A DNA stretch of 64,000 nt from an uncultured bacterium (GCA_905214795.1 CAJMNM010000015.1:6115-70114); one strand, 5' to 3'; numbered from the stretch's first letter, positions 43,533 to 52,473 are shown. The notes: generated by a model not told the origin, from the sequence alone. Numbers and translations are program-made.

Positions 43533-45209
43533 TTATTGTTTAGCTTTCTGATTATCCTTTTCACGGATTTCCACACGTCTGATTTTTCCGCTGATTGTTT
43601 TCGGAAGTTCATCGACAAATTCTATGACGCGAGGGTATTTATAAGGTGCTGTCACTTGTTTAACATGGTCTTGAAGGTTTTTAATCAAAACCTCTTTTGT
43701 CATGTCTCTATATTCTTTGTTTAATACAATCGTCGCTTTGACAACCTGACCGCGGATTTCATCCGGAACACCGGTAATGGCACATTCCAGAACAGCCGGA
43801 TGAGTCATCAGTGCGCTTTCAACTTCAAACGGGCCGATTCGGTAACCGGAACTTTTTATGACATCATCGGTTCGCCCTACAAACCAGTAGTAACCGTCTT
43901 CGTCACGCCATGCCACATCGCCCGTATAATAGATATTATCGTGCCAAGCCTGTCGGGTCAGTTCCGGATCGCGGTAATATTCTTTAAACAGGCCAAGTGG
44001 TTTGCCACGGTCTGTACGGATGACAATCTGTCCCTGTTCATTTACACCTGCCGGCGTGCCGTCAGCTTTCAGCAGGTCTATGTCATATTGTGGATTGGGG
44101 ACTCCCATTGAACCCGGTTTAGGTGTCATCCAAGGGAATGTGGCAATGGTCAGTGTGGTTTCAGTCTGTCCGAACCCTTCCATGAGTTTTATTCCGGTTT
44201 GTTGATAGAACAGTTCGTATACAGCCGGATTAAGTGCTTCGCCCGCAATTGTGCAATATTTCAGTGAAGACAAGTCATATTTGCTCAAATCTTCGCGTAT
44301 AAGGAATCTGAATACGGTTGGAGGAGCACATAATGAAGTGATGCGATATTCCTGAATACGTTGAAGGATGTCTGTCGCATGAAACTTTTCGTGGTCGTAT
44401 ACAAACACTGTTGCTCCGGCTATCCATTGACCGTACAGTTTACCCCATACGGCTTTTCCCCAACCAGTATCGGCAACGGTCAGATGAAGACTGTCTTTAT
44501 GCAGATTATGCCAGAAGCAACCTGTGACGATATGGCCCAACGGATAGGTAAAATCGTGTGCGACCATTTTAGGGCCGCCTGTTGTACCGGATGTAAAATA
44601 CATCAGCATGATATCGTCATTGGTATTCGGATGTTCAGGACGTACAAATGTCGCGGCTTTTTCAATACCTTTATGAAAATCTTTAAAGCCTTCGGGAATC
44701 ATAGGCCCTACTGACATAACAGTTTTGACGGTAGGCGATTCCGTTAAGGAGTCTTGCACATGTTTCAGGATAATCTCGTCGCCGGCACACACTATCATTT
44801 TAATACCGGCGGCATTGTTTCTGTATACAATATCCTTTTTAGTCAGAAGGTGGGTTGCCGGTATAACGATGGCGCCTAATTTGTGGAGCGCGATGATTGC
44901 AAACCAGAATTCATACCTTCTTTTGAGGATTAGCATAACCCTGTCGCCATGTCCGATGCCGAGTGAGCGGAAATAAGAGGCGGTACGGTCTGTATAGTCT
45001 TTTATTTCTGAAAAAGTAAAATCGTGGTGAACACCATGATCGTTTGTCCAGCAAAGGGCAATCTTGTCAGGTGCTTCTTCTGCCCAGGCGTCTACTACAT
45101 CATAACCGAAATTAAAGTTTTCGGGGACCTTTACATGAAAATTTTTCTTAAAATCTTCTTGTGATGTAAATTTTGTTTGATCGAGAAATTTTTCGAGCAT
45201 ATTTGTCAT
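43533..45209 (-). CDS. Acyl-CoA synthetase, AMP-binding (medium-chain acyl-CoA ligase-like)
   Basis: A 558-residue ANL-superfamily enzyme that activates a carboxylic acid with ATP to an acyl-AMP and then an acyl-CoA. LMYFTSGTTGGPKMVAHDF is the P-loop (A3) motif, CTIAGEALNP and LMEGFGQTETTLTI (A5) follow, YYTGDVAWRDEDGYYWFVGRTDDVIKSSGYRIGPFE is A7-A8, and ELPKTISGKIRRVEIRE carries the A10 lysine. The length and SSGYRIGPFEVE variant suit the medium-chain or acetyl/propionyl type. Substrate is not determined. MLEKFL four codons in is an alternative start. A -7 box stands 43 nt upstream. Confidence 0.9.
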   Translation of the reverse strand: MTNMLEKFLDQTKFTSQEDFKKNFHVKVPENFNFGYDVVDAWAEEAPDKIALCWTNDHGVHHDFTFSEIKDYTDRTASYFRSLGIGHGDRVMLILKRRYEFWFAIIALHKLGAIVIPATHLLTKKDIVYRNNAAGIKMIVCAGDEIILKHVQDSLTESPTVKTVMSVGPMIPEGFKDFHKGIEKAATFVRPEHPNTNDDIMLMYFTSGTTGGPKMVAHDFTYPLGHIVTGCFWHNLHKDSLHLTVADTGWGKAVWGKLYGQWIAGATVFVYDHEKFHATDILQRIQEYRITSLCAPPTVFRFLIREDLSKYDLSSLKYCTIAGEALNPAVYELFYQQTGIKLMEGFGQTETTLTIATFPWMTPKPGSMGVPNPQYDIDLLKADGTPAGVNEQGQIVIRTDRGKPLGLFKEYYRDPELTRQAWHDNIYYTGDVAWRDEDGYYWFVGRTDDVIKSSGYRIGPFEVESALMTHPAVLECAITGVPDEIRGQVVKATIVLNKEYRDMTKEVLIKNLQDHVKQVTAPYKYPRVIEFVDELPKTISGKIRRVEIREKDNQKAKQ

Positions 45210-45251
45210 TAATGAGCCTTTCTTACTTACTCTTTATAAGTTTTTCCGCTT

Positions 45252-45259
45252 CAAAGGTA
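45252..45259 (-). promoter_or_regulatory. -7 box (TACCTTTG) of the acyl-CoA ligase gene
   Basis: The minus strand reads TACCTTTG; no -33 TTTG at the expected spacing. 45260-45386 holds no gene. Confidence 0.5.
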
Positions 45260-45386
45260 ATAAAAATAACTGTGATGAAGCGGATAATTTCATTTAAAAT
45301 TATTGCAATGCGATAGGTTTCTTTTCTTTATTGTTCTTCAAAAGGCATTTTTTTGTTTGTTAAGGAGATGAAAATTAGATATGTTT

Positions 45387-48002
45387 TCATCCGATATCTA
45401 CCACTGTAATACCGGCACCGCCAAATTGTACATGCTCGTCACGATAGTTACTTACAGCTCTCACCGTCTGTAAATATTGTCTCACCAATGTGCGTAAAAT
45501 ACCGTTACCAGTACCATGAAGAATGCGTACACGGGATATGCCGAGTAAGATGGCGTCGTCTATGAAATAAGTGACGGCCTGTATGGCCTCGTCTCCTCTC
45601 ATTCCTCTGATGTCAATGTCCTGTTTAAAGCTCAGTTTCTTTTCGTAAACGGCATCCTGAGTTTGCTTGCTGATGTAGGTGTTGGCTTTCAGTATAGGTT
45701 TTTCCGGTGGGGTGGCCCGTTCCAGACGGTCGGCTTTGACGTTGGTGCGCATCATACCAAAAGTGACAATGGCGTTTTTACCGTCGATTTCTTCAATTTC
45801 ACCAACTGTTGTCTGGCCTTTTATGCGCACCGTGTCACCCACGGCCAATGGCTTGTTTCGTAGGGCCGCTTCGCGTGCGGCTTGTTCGTTGCGCAACTGT
45901 TCGTCCGCTTTTTTATTGGCGGCCTCGGTGGCTTTTCTTTCTTTCCTTTCGGCCTGACGCTTTTTGCGCTCCATGAGTTGCTGCATTTTACGGGCAATCT
46001 TATCCTCCTGGTGCTTTTGTTCTATTTCGTCTATTTTTGCTTTGAAGTCATCAAGTTCCTGGCGGGCGTGGCGTGTCTTTTCTTTTTCGGCCTGTACCTC
46101 GCGTATCATTTTGATGGTATTCTCTATCTTTGCGTTAGATTGTTGCAACAATTGTGCGGCTTCGTCTTTGGCTTGTTTCAGTATGTCCTTACGGCTTTGC
46201 TGCAGTTCTGTAATCTCGGCCTCATATCGTGCAATGGTTTTTTCCATCTCTTTTTCACGCTGATGGATAGACTGCCGTTTGTTTTCCCAGTATCGTTTGT
46301 CACGCATGATGTCTTGCAGATATTTGTCCGCATTGATATATTCCATGCCGACCAGATTTGAGGCCTCTGCAATCACATCTTCCGGAATGCCGATTTTACG
46401 TGCGATTTCCACCGCGAACGAGCTGCCCGGATTACCTATTTCCAGTTGGAAAAGAGCCTGCATGTGTTGTCTGTCATAAAGCATGGCGCCATTGACAACC
46501 CCTTCGTGGTTCTCGGCAAAATGTTTCAGGTTCTGGTAGTGTGTCGTGATTACTCCAAAACTTTTTTTCTGGTTGAACCGTTTAAGCACAGCCTCGGCTA
46601 TGGCACCGCCGATTTGCGGTTCTGTACCTCCTCCGAATTCGTCAATAAGCAGCAGACTGGTGCCTCCGCAATATTTCATCATGTTTTTCATGTTGAGCAG
46701 ATGGCTGGAGTAGGTACTTAAATCGTTTTCAATACTTTGCTCGTCACCGATGTCAATGAATATGCTGTCGAATATACCCGTTGTCGAACATTCCTTGAGC
46801 GGGACCGGAAGTCCGCATTGCAGCATATATTGCAGCAGTCCGACGGTTTTCAGACATACAGATTTTCCGCCGGCATTCGGTCCTGAGATAATCAGAATGC
46901 GCTTGTGTCTGTTCAGCATGATGTCTAGCGGCACAACCGTTTTATTGTGCCGTTGCAATGACAGTGCCAGCAACGGATGCACCGCGCCATACCAGTCTAT
47001 GATGGGGTAGTGCTTTATTTCGGGCGTGATGGCTTTGAACTGCACGGCCATGTGGGCTTTGGCTCTGATAAAGTCAATTTCTGCAAGGAATTCATACGAT
47101 TTGATGATTTCGCTATAATATGGACGGACTAAAGCTGTGAATTCCTGTAATATACGGATAATCTCACGCCGTTCCTCACTTTCAAGTTCACGTATGCGGT
47201 TATTGGCCTCCACAACTTCAGCCGGTTCAATGAAGACTGTTTTTCCTGTAGCCGACTCATCGTGTACAATACCTTTGATTTTCCGTTTCAGCGCCGGTGC
47301 TACCGGTATGACCAGACGACCGTCGCGCATGGTTGGGGTGACATCCTTATCCACAACACCATCTTGCTGGGCGCTTCTTAGTATACCATTCAGCGTTCGT
47401 GATATGCTGTTTTCAATGCTTGACAGTTCTCTCCGGATGCGAAGCAGTTCGGATGACGCTGTGTCTTTTATTTTCCCGTATTTGTCCAAGATGTCTCCTA
47501 TACGGCGGATAAGCTGCGGAAAAACCATCACGTGACGTGTCAGCTTGAGAAGCGCCGGATAGCGGACATTAACTTTTTGTTGCGGTTCTTCGTCGTCGGG
47601 GTGTGCTTCGTCTTCACTGCAACCTGTTTCATTGTCGTCAACAGACGTTATTGTGTTGCCTTCTTCATCGCGCGTCAGAAAACGAACGATGTCGGCAATG
47701 GTTTCAAGCGAACGTTTAAGGTCAAAAAGTTCCTGTTCATCAAGATAGGTACCCTCAACTCTGATACGTTTCACCGCGTCACGCACGTCATAAAAATTCT
47801 GTTCCGGAAAATCTTCTTCTCCTTCCATGATGCGAAGAAATTCGCGGGTCTGTGATTGAATTTCTTTCAGTTGTTTGGCATCTTTCAGGAAATGCATTCC
47901 GGCTACGCGTTCAACACCGAGCGGACTGAGACAGTGGGTTTCCAGTATATGGCGAACCTCATCAAATCCTATTTTATTTTCAAAATTTTGTGGGTATATC
48001 AT
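45387..48002 (-). CDS. mutS2: Endonuclease MutS2 family protein
   Basis: An 871-residue MutS-type ATPase with Smr domain. The N-terminal clamp and lever helices (about 1-320) lead to the ATPase with Walker A ISGPNAGGKSVCLKTVG, Walker B SLLLIDEFGGGTEP and the H-loop TTHYQNLKHF. A long basic coiled coil (about 510-690) precedes the C-terminal Smr nuclease domain with DIRGMRGDEAIQAVTYF and RILHGTGNGILRT. MutS2 limits homologous recombination and, in some species, splits collided ribosomes. The mismatch-recognition domain of MutS is absent, as expected. Start at MIYPQNFENKIGF (48002), because the -7 box overlaps the earlier ATG. Confidence 0.95.
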   Translation of the reverse strand: MIYPQNFENKIGFDEVRHILETHCLSPLGVERVAGMHFLKDAKQLKEIQSQTREFLRIMEGEEDFPEQNFYDVRDAVKRIRVEGTYLDEQELFDLKRSLETIADIVRFLTRDEEGNTITSVDDNETGCSEDEAHPDDEEPQQKVNVRYPALLKLTRHVMVFPQLIRRIGDILDKYGKIKDTASSELLRIRRELSSIENSISRTLNGILRSAQQDGVVDKDVTPTMRDGRLVIPVAPALKRKIKGIVHDESATGKTVFIEPAEVVEANNRIRELESEERREIIRILQEFTALVRPYYSEIIKSYEFLAEIDFIRAKAHMAVQFKAITPEIKHYPIIDWYGAVHPLLALSLQRHNKTVVPLDIMLNRHKRILIISGPNAGGKSVCLKTVGLLQYMLQCGLPVPLKECSTTGIFDSIFIDIGDEQSIENDLSTYSSHLLNMKNMMKYCGGTSLLLIDEFGGGTEPQIGGAIAEAVLKRFNQKKSFGVITTHYQNLKHFAENHEGVVNGAMLYDRQHMQALFQLEIGNPGSSFAVEIARKIGIPEDVIAEASNLVGMEYINADKYLQDIMRDKRYWENKRQSIHQREKEMEKTIARYEAEITELQQSRKDILKQAKDEAAQLLQQSNAKIENTIKMIREVQAEKEKTRHARQELDDFKAKIDEIEQKHQEDKIARKMQQLMERKKRQAERKERKATEAANKKADEQLRNEQAAREAALRNKPLAVGDTVRIKGQTTVGEIEEIDGKNAIVTFGMMRTNVKADRLERATPPEKPILKANTYISKQTQDAVYEKKLSFKQDIDIRGMRGDEAIQAVTYFIDDAILLGISRVRILHGTGNGILRTLVRQYLQTVRAVSNYRDEHVQFGGAGITVVDIG

Positions 48003-48023
48003 GATTTCAGTCTGATTTGTCGG

Positions 48024-48031
48024 CAAAGTTA
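48024..48031 (-). promoter_or_regulatory. -7 box (TAACTTTG) of mutS2
   Basis: The minus strand reads TAACTTTG just upstream of 48002. It overlaps the ATG at 48026, so that longer start is unlikely. Confidence 0.5.
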
Positions 48032-48123
48032 CAAAAAGAAACGTAAAATCAGTCCGGATGCCGGATATAGTATCATTAAAACGTGAATTAACGACAGTGA
48101 TGTGCTATCTGTAAAAAAGTAAG

Positions 48124-48156
48124 GAGGCCATCTCAAATTTATTTTGAGACAGCCTC
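48124..48156 (-). terminator. Terminator of the 52273-48184 operon
   Basis: GAGGC...TCTCAAA pairs with TTTGAGA...GCCTC, with one mismatched pair between. On the minus strand it follows the RibD-like gene by 28 nt and is followed by a T-run. Confidence 0.8.
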
Positions 48157-48183
48157 GTCTGTGTGGAACATGTAAAGTTTAAT

Positions 48184-48867
48184 TTATCGTACTGAATACC
48201 GGACCCAAATAGTGCCGTTATCTAATTGCTGCACACTTTTCAACTTTAACATGAATGGTTCACTGGATATATTAATCCCATCAAAAGAAGCAGCGAATCC
48301 AGCCCGTCCATCGATAGCCGGAGCGAACATCATGCTTACCTCATCAATCAATCCGGCTGTAAGGAAAGCGCCGTTAATATGTCCTCCTCCCACTACAGCC
48401 ATACGTTCCACGCCAAATTCACATCGCAAGATTTCCATTGCTTTTGAAAGATCTATATGTTGCTCACCCGCAGCAATCCATGAGATATCCATGCTCTCCA
48501 GATATTGAAGATATTCTATGCATGCTTGCTGGCTTACAATACAAATTAACGGCAGATTCTCTACAATGCCGGAATTCCAAAGTAACTCTCCTTTTGTATC
48601 TACAGACAGAGTATATGCAGATGTTGCCGTCATTTTCTTGAAAGAATCTTTGCCTATGGAAGTTTTGCTGACAGGCTTAAATACACCTTCTTTGGCATTG
48701 TGCATCTTCATTGTAATCTTTCCGCTAAGGTGCGACGGTGTTCCTATGGCTTCGAGAGCATCATAATAATTGTTTGTGTCATCAATTTTTTCTGTCATCG
48801 AGCAGTCAATCCTGCCGTCAAGACTGGCCATCATGTGGCAGATGATATAAGGTCTATCCATTTTCAT
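48184..48867 (-). CDS. RibD C-terminal domain / dihydrofolate reductase-like oxidoreductase
   Basis: A 227-residue protein of the RibD_C fold. It starts PYIICHMMASLDGRID, the typical first strand of riboflavin-type reductases, and carries VERMAVVGGGHINGAFLTAGLIDEVSMMFAPAIDG, the NADPH-binding and dimer segment. It probably reduces a small substrate with NADPH. No riboflavin genes are nearby, so it is not RibD itself. It is the last gene of the operon controlled by the divergent AraC regulator. The second ATG (48861) is also a possible start. Confidence 0.85.
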   Translation of the reverse strand: MKMDRPYIICHMMASLDGRIDCSMTEKIDDTNNYYDALEAIGTPSHLSGKITMKMHNAKEGVFKPVSKTSIGKDSFKKMTATSAYTLSVDTKGELLWNSGIVENLPLICIVSQQACIEYLQYLESMDISWIAAGEQHIDLSKAMEILRCEFGVERMAVVGGGHINGAFLTAGLIDEVSMMFAPAIDGRAGFAASFDGINISSEPFMLKLKSVQQLDNGTIWVRYSVR

Positions 48868-48898
48868 TCTCTATTTTAGATCATTTCTGCATATTCTG

Positions 48899-49513
48899 TT
48901 ATTTCATAAATAAACCGTCCAGCCAGTCTGTAACGACTTGTTTTGTACGGTCTTTTGACTTTTGAGCAATACTTCCTTTTATGGCGATTCCCTTTAACAA
49001 GACACTCCCGGCACAAGCCTTGCTTAGTTTTTTCTCGGTACTTGAAATTCCACTTCCCTCATGGGTACAGAATGGGATAACCGTCTTTCCTTGCCAATTA
49101 TGTTTTTCAATAAAAGTATATACCGCCATCGGCATATCTCCCCACCAATTAGGATAGCCTATAAAAACCACATCATAGTCTTCAACAGGAACGTCCCCCT
49201 TTATTGCAGGGCGGGCATTATCATCTTTTTCCTGCTTGGCTATTTCAATACATTCTTTATAAGTACTGGGATAAGGAGTTGCTGTTTCTATATGAAACAA
49301 CTTTCCTCCTGTATGCTCTGAAATGATTTCCGCAACGATTTGGGTGTTTCCTTTTTTGATGCACCCTACATTGTAGTTTTCGCCTGCTCTTGAAAAAAAT
49401 GCGACAAGTATTCTCTTTTCCATTGTATCTGTTACATTTGTTTTATCTTGGGCATATGCTGAAAAACCTATGCCCAAGATTATCATTAAAATAGATATAA
49501 TTCCTTTTTTCAT
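48899..49513 (-). CDS. Flavodoxin-like protein with a signal peptide
   Basis: A 204-residue protein. Residues 1-22 (MKKGIISILMIILGIGFSAYAQ) look like a cleavable signal peptide. Then follows a flavodoxin-like fold: KRILVAFFSRAGENYNVG in the FMN phosphate-binding position, VVFIGYPNWWGDMP as the isoalloxazine loop, and TVIPFCTHEGSGISSTEK. It should bind FMN and carry electrons or reduce quinones. An internal ATG at MEKRILVAFF would give a cytoplasmic version without the leader. It stands 11 nt downstream of the acetyltransferase gene. Confidence 0.85.
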   Translation of the reverse strand: MKKGIISILMIILGIGFSAYAQDKTNVTDTMEKRILVAFFSRAGENYNVGCIKKGNTQIVAEIISEHTGGKLFHIETATPYPSTYKECIEIAKQEKDDNARPAIKGDVPVEDYDVVFIGYPNWWGDMPMAVYTFIEKHNWQGKTVIPFCTHEGSGISSTEKKLSKACAGSVLLKGIAIKGSIAQKSKDRTKQVVTDWLDGLFMK

Positions 49514-49524
49514 CTCATATCGAT

Positions 49525-50046
49525 TTATATTTTTCTAATTATTCGTGCCGGATTTCCGGCCACTATGGTATCGGGTTCAACATCATGTGTGACGACACTG
49601 CCTGCCCCGACTACACTGTTCTCACCAACCGTTACCCCCGGAAGAATGGTGGCTCCGGCACCTATCCATGCTCTTCGGCAGATGTGTATGGGTTTGCAAG
49701 TAATCACCATACGGTTCTCAAGGTCGTGATTATTTGATATGAGTTGCACGTTGGCTGCAATCTGAACATCATCATCGATTGTAATGCCGCCGGCCGACAT
49801 CATCAGACAGCCATTCATGATAATAACGTTATTCCCAATCTTCACATTATGTGGGCGAATGACGGTAAGCGGAGTATTCACCCTGTTGTTTGCTCCCATG
49901 CTTGGGAAAAGCTTGTGTAGCAGATTGTCATATTCTTCCGTCATTGGCATGGTATGGTTAAGCCGGAACACAAGTTGTGCATGTTCTTTGGCTAAGGCAA
50001 GTTCTTTTGCGCTCTGATGCGCACAGTCAATTCTGATTTCTTTCAT
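49525..50046 (-). CDS. Hexapeptide-repeat O-acetyltransferase (maltose/galactoside acetyltransferase-like)
   Basis: A 173-residue left-handed beta-helix acyltransferase. The N-terminal helical cap (about 1-55) is followed by hexapeptide repeats (VKIGNNVIIMNGCLMMSAGGITIDDDVQIAANVQLI), then ISNNHDLENR with the likely catalytic His, and the C-terminal IGAGATILPGVTVGENSVVGAGSVVTHDVEP and IVAGNPARIIRKI typical of LacA/Maa. The start at MKEIRIDCAHQ (50046) is chosen; the 18 further codons upstream lie inside the SDR gene. It overlaps the SDR 3' end by 20 nt. Acceptor unknown. Confidence 0.88.
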   Translation of the reverse strand: MKEIRIDCAHQSAKELALAKEHAQLVFRLNHTMPMTEEYDNLLHKLFPSMGANNRVNTPLTVIRPHNVKIGNNVIIMNGCLMMSAGGITIDDDVQIAANVQLISNNHDLENRMVITCKPIHICRRAWIGAGATILPGVTVGENSVVGAGSVVTHDVEPDTIVAGNPARIIRKI

Positions 50047-50878
50047 TTTTATTGGGATTAAGGGGTCCATAAAAATAAGATGCAGTTGCTCCACCGTCAA
50101 TCAAGAAGTCTGATCCGGTAATAAAAGCACCTTTTTCACTTAATATGAGTTCAGCCAAATGCGCTATTTCATCCGCTGTTCCAGGACGGCCGGCAGGACA
50201 TCGGGCAAACATGTTTTTATAAAATTCACCACGTATCCCATTTAATTCGTCTATCGCAAGCGGAGTGATTATAATACCCGGAGAGATGGAGTTTATCCTT
50301 GCTCCACGTTCTCCCCATTTGACTGCTTCCGCCATAACCCGTTTCACATTACATCTTTTAGCCAACTGATATGCATGTAACGTGTCTCTGATATTCTCTT
50401 TTTTAAGAATGTCAAGACTCAATAAATCTTCTGCAGGCGTTGTTGCCAATAATTCATCTGTCTCGGGTGACAGTGCCGGTAACCGATGACCTGACTGGCT
50501 GGAAATAGTGACGCCACTTCCTCCACTGGCTATGACTTTACCTACTTCTTCTAACAAAACGGCAGTACCATACAGATCCACTTCCAGAATTGTTTCTATG
50601 GATGCCTGACTGGGTGATACACCTGCCGAGTTTACCAAACACTTAATCTCCCCGTACTTTAACGCTTCGTCAATCAGAGAAAGAATAGAACTTCTTGATG
50701 AAAGGTCGGCCGTTATTGCAACCACATCAAACCCAATGTTTTTCAACTGACAAGCAACGTTCTGTGCCTTTTCCAAACTCTTATCGGCGACAATAATCTG
50801 TTTGCCTGTTCCTATACGGCGGATAATGGCAAGACCGATTTCTCCGGCTCCAATCCAAATAATAACTTCCTTTCTCAT
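50027..50878 (-). CDS. Short-chain dehydrogenase/reductase family oxidoreductase
   Basis: A 283-residue SDR. The cofactor loop reads WIGAGEIGLAIIRRI, with VADKSLEKAQNV after the second strand. VNSAGVSPSQ is the NNAG-like motif, GVTISSQSGHR holds the catalytic Ser region, and the YxxxK pair is in HAYQLAKR. INSISPGIIITPL and FITGSDFLIDGG are the usual C-terminal motifs. It oxidises or reduces a hydroxy/keto substrate with NAD(P). It is one nt downstream of the alcohol dehydrogenase remnant in the same operon. Confidence 0.9.
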   Translation of the reverse strand: MRKEVIIWIGAGEIGLAIIRRIGTGKQIIVADKSLEKAQNVACQLKNIGFDVVAITADLSSRSSILSLIDEALKYGEIKCLVNSAGVSPSQASIETILEVDLYGTAVLLEEVGKVIASGGSGVTISSQSGHRLPALSPETDELLATTPAEDLLSLDILKKENIRDTLHAYQLAKRCNVKRVMAEAVKWGERGARINSISPGIIITPLAIDELNGIRGEFYKNMFARCPAGRPGTADEIAHLAELILSEKGAFITGSDFLIDGGATASYFYGPLNPNKNERNQN

Positions 50879-50879
50879 A

Positions 50880-51203
50880 TTATTTAAATGTTTTCATGTC
50901 TATGACATAACGGAATTTTACGTTTTCGTTCAGAACATTCTGATAAGCCTCGTTTGTCTGTTTCCCGTCAGCTTCGATTACTCTGCCTTCCGGATAGATG
51001 CAGTTCTTCACCGGATAATCCAACATTTCAGTCTGTATGTCATGGTCGCCCACGGCGTGACGGGTAAACTCGTAAGGCTTGAAATGTCCTTTCTTTTCAT
51101 AGGCGGCAAATCCCTTTGCTGAGATACGTCCATCATTGTTTTGAGCAAATACTGTCATCGCCTTCAAAATCAATGTCATTGTTAAAATCAAATTCTTTTT
51201 CAT
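50880..51203 (-). pseudogene. Internally deleted zinc alcohol dehydrogenase, exported form
   Basis: A 107-codon open frame with a signal peptide (to about residue 21, TVFAQ). Residues about 25-60 (AKGFAAYEKKGHFKPYEF..., VGDHDIQTEML) match the N-terminal edge of YahK/AdhC-type zinc alcohol dehydrogenases. Residues about 80-107 (TNEAYQNVLNENVKFRYVID) match their C-terminal end. The central 230 or so residues, with the GHE zinc site and the NAD Rossmann fold, are gone. The frame is still open across the junction. It lies in the middle of the AraC-controlled operon, 23 nt after the hydrolase gene. It is probably non-functional as an enzyme. Confidence 0.6.
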
Positions 51204-51226
51204 TGTCGTATCTTCCTTTATTTTGT

Positions 51227-52273
51227 TCATTGCAATGTCCGCTTAAAAAACTCCGTCAATTTCTTTATTGCTGGATCTACCGCTCCCGGTTTGTCGTAAA
51301 GGTCGATATGCGAGTAGCCCGGTACGGTGAACACCTCCTTGTCTTTACCGGGAAGTGCCTTGTAGAAACGTTCTGTCTGCCATTCGGAATCGGCTTTTTC
51401 GCCGACCACGAACAAGACTGGTTGCGTCAGCAGATAGATATTTTCGATTGCAGAGAATGCCATTTTTGTGGCTTGACTGCGACGCAGATAAAAATTGTCT
51501 GCACGCGGATGCCATGCACGAGAGGTGCGATAGTATTCATAACCCTCGCGGAAAGATGGTGCGGTGTTTTCATTCGGTTCAGGACACATATAGACTTTCA
51601 TCAGTTCCGCTCCACGGGCTTCACGGGTACGCTGTTCTGAAACATCCTCCAGCAGCGCGATTTGTTCTTCCACGCTTCGGCCTCTTAACCAACTTTCCCT
51701 GTTGGCAGCTCCTATGTCCGCTGCGCTGACCCCAGCCACGGCACGGATGCGTCGTTCGGTGGGGGCGGTTGCAATGACATACCCACCTCCGGCACAAAGA
51801 CCGAGCGCACCGATGCGATGCTCATTTACAAAAGGAAGCGTGACCAGATAGTCTATGGCATAGCGGATGTCTTCCACCCGTTCATACGGAGCTTCCGACC
51901 AGTGGGGCGTGCCACTGCTCTCACCGGCATAGGCGGCATCAAATGCGAGAGTGACAAAACCATTTTCCGCTAAGCGGTAGGCATATAGTCCTGCCGATTG
52001 TTCCTTGATGCTTCCGGCTGGATGAATACTGAGGACGGCAGGATATTTTTGTGTATTGTCGAACCCTTTAGGCAAGAATAGGTTACCCACCAACACGATG
52101 TTGTTGCTCCTCAGAAATAAAACTTTGCGGACGATCACTCCGCTTGTCGTATCTATAGGTGTCACCACATAGCTTTCAGTCTGCGGCACTCCTGGGAGTC
52201 TGTTGTTCTGTTGCGCCCTTGCGCCCGATATAACGAACAGCAGGGCTATTGCATATAAGATTTTCTTTTTCAT
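51227..52273 (-). CDS. Exported alpha/beta hydrolase (dienelactone-hydrolase-like)
   Basis: A 348-residue protein with signal peptide MKKKILYAIALLFVISGARAQ. The fold starts with VLVGNLFLPKGFDNTQKYPAVLSIHPAGSIKE. The nucleophile elbow reads GLCAGGGY with Cys in the nucleophile position, as in dienelactone hydrolases, rather than the more common Ser. The acid is probably in VVGEKADSEW and the His in VPGYSHIDLYDKP. Substrate unknown; an ester, lactone or peptide is possible. It is the first gene of the six-gene operon and reads away from the AraC gene. Confidence 0.87.
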   Translation of the reverse strand: MKKKILYAIALLFVISGARAQQNNRLPGVPQTESYVVTPIDTTSGVIVRKVLFLRSNNIVLVGNLFLPKGFDNTQKYPAVLSIHPAGSIKEQSAGLYAYRLAENGFVTLAFDAAYAGESSGTPHWSEAPYERVEDIRYAIDYLVTLPFVNEHRIGALGLCAGGGYVIATAPTERRIRAVAGVSAADIGAANRESWLRGRSVEEQIALLEDVSEQRTREARGAELMKVYMCPEPNENTAPSFREGYEYYRTSRAWHPRADNFYLRRSQATKMAFSAIENIYLLTQPVLFVVGEKADSEWQTERFYKALPGKDKEVFTVPGYSHIDLYDKPGAVDPAIKKLTEFFKRTLQ

Positions 52274-52332
52274 TCTTTTGACCTTTATGTTATTATTAAA
52301 ACTATCTTACTTTTATTCGTTGATTTCGATTA

Positions 52333-52340
52333 CAAAGTTA
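52333..52340 (-). promoter_or_regulatory. -7 box (TAACTTTG) of the hydrolase operon
   Basis: The minus strand reads TAACTTTG, 59 nt before the hydrolase ATG. There is no -33 TTTG at 19-20 nt; instead an operator-like repeat begins 24 nt upstream, the place expected for an activator. Confidence 0.55.
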
Positions 52341-52364
52341 AGCTGTCCGCTGTTATCCGATGTT

Positions 52365-52380
52365 ATACAAAACACGGATA
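52365..52380. promoter_or_regulatory. AraC-type operator candidate, copy 1
   Basis: ATACAAAACACGGATA, repeated exactly at 52438-52453. It lies just upstream of the divergent operon's -7 box. Confidence 0.65.
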
Positions 52381-52437
52381 CACTTCACATATTTACAGAT
52401 TTTTATCTCTATTACAATCAGTTCATTAGATGGCATG

Positions 52438-52453
52438 ATACAAAACACGGATA
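52438..52453. promoter_or_regulatory. AraC-type operator candidate, copy 2
   Basis: The same 16 bases as copy 1, in the same direction and 73 bp away, about seven helical turns. Confidence 0.65.
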
Positions 52454-52462
52454 TGCTTCACA

Positions 52463-52473
52463 AAAACACGGAT
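52463..52473. promoter_or_regulatory. AraC-type operator candidate, copy 3 (half)
   Basis: The core AAAACACGGAT again, 21 bp after the copy-2 core: two helical turns, the usual spacing of paired AraC half-sites. Confidence 0.6.
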
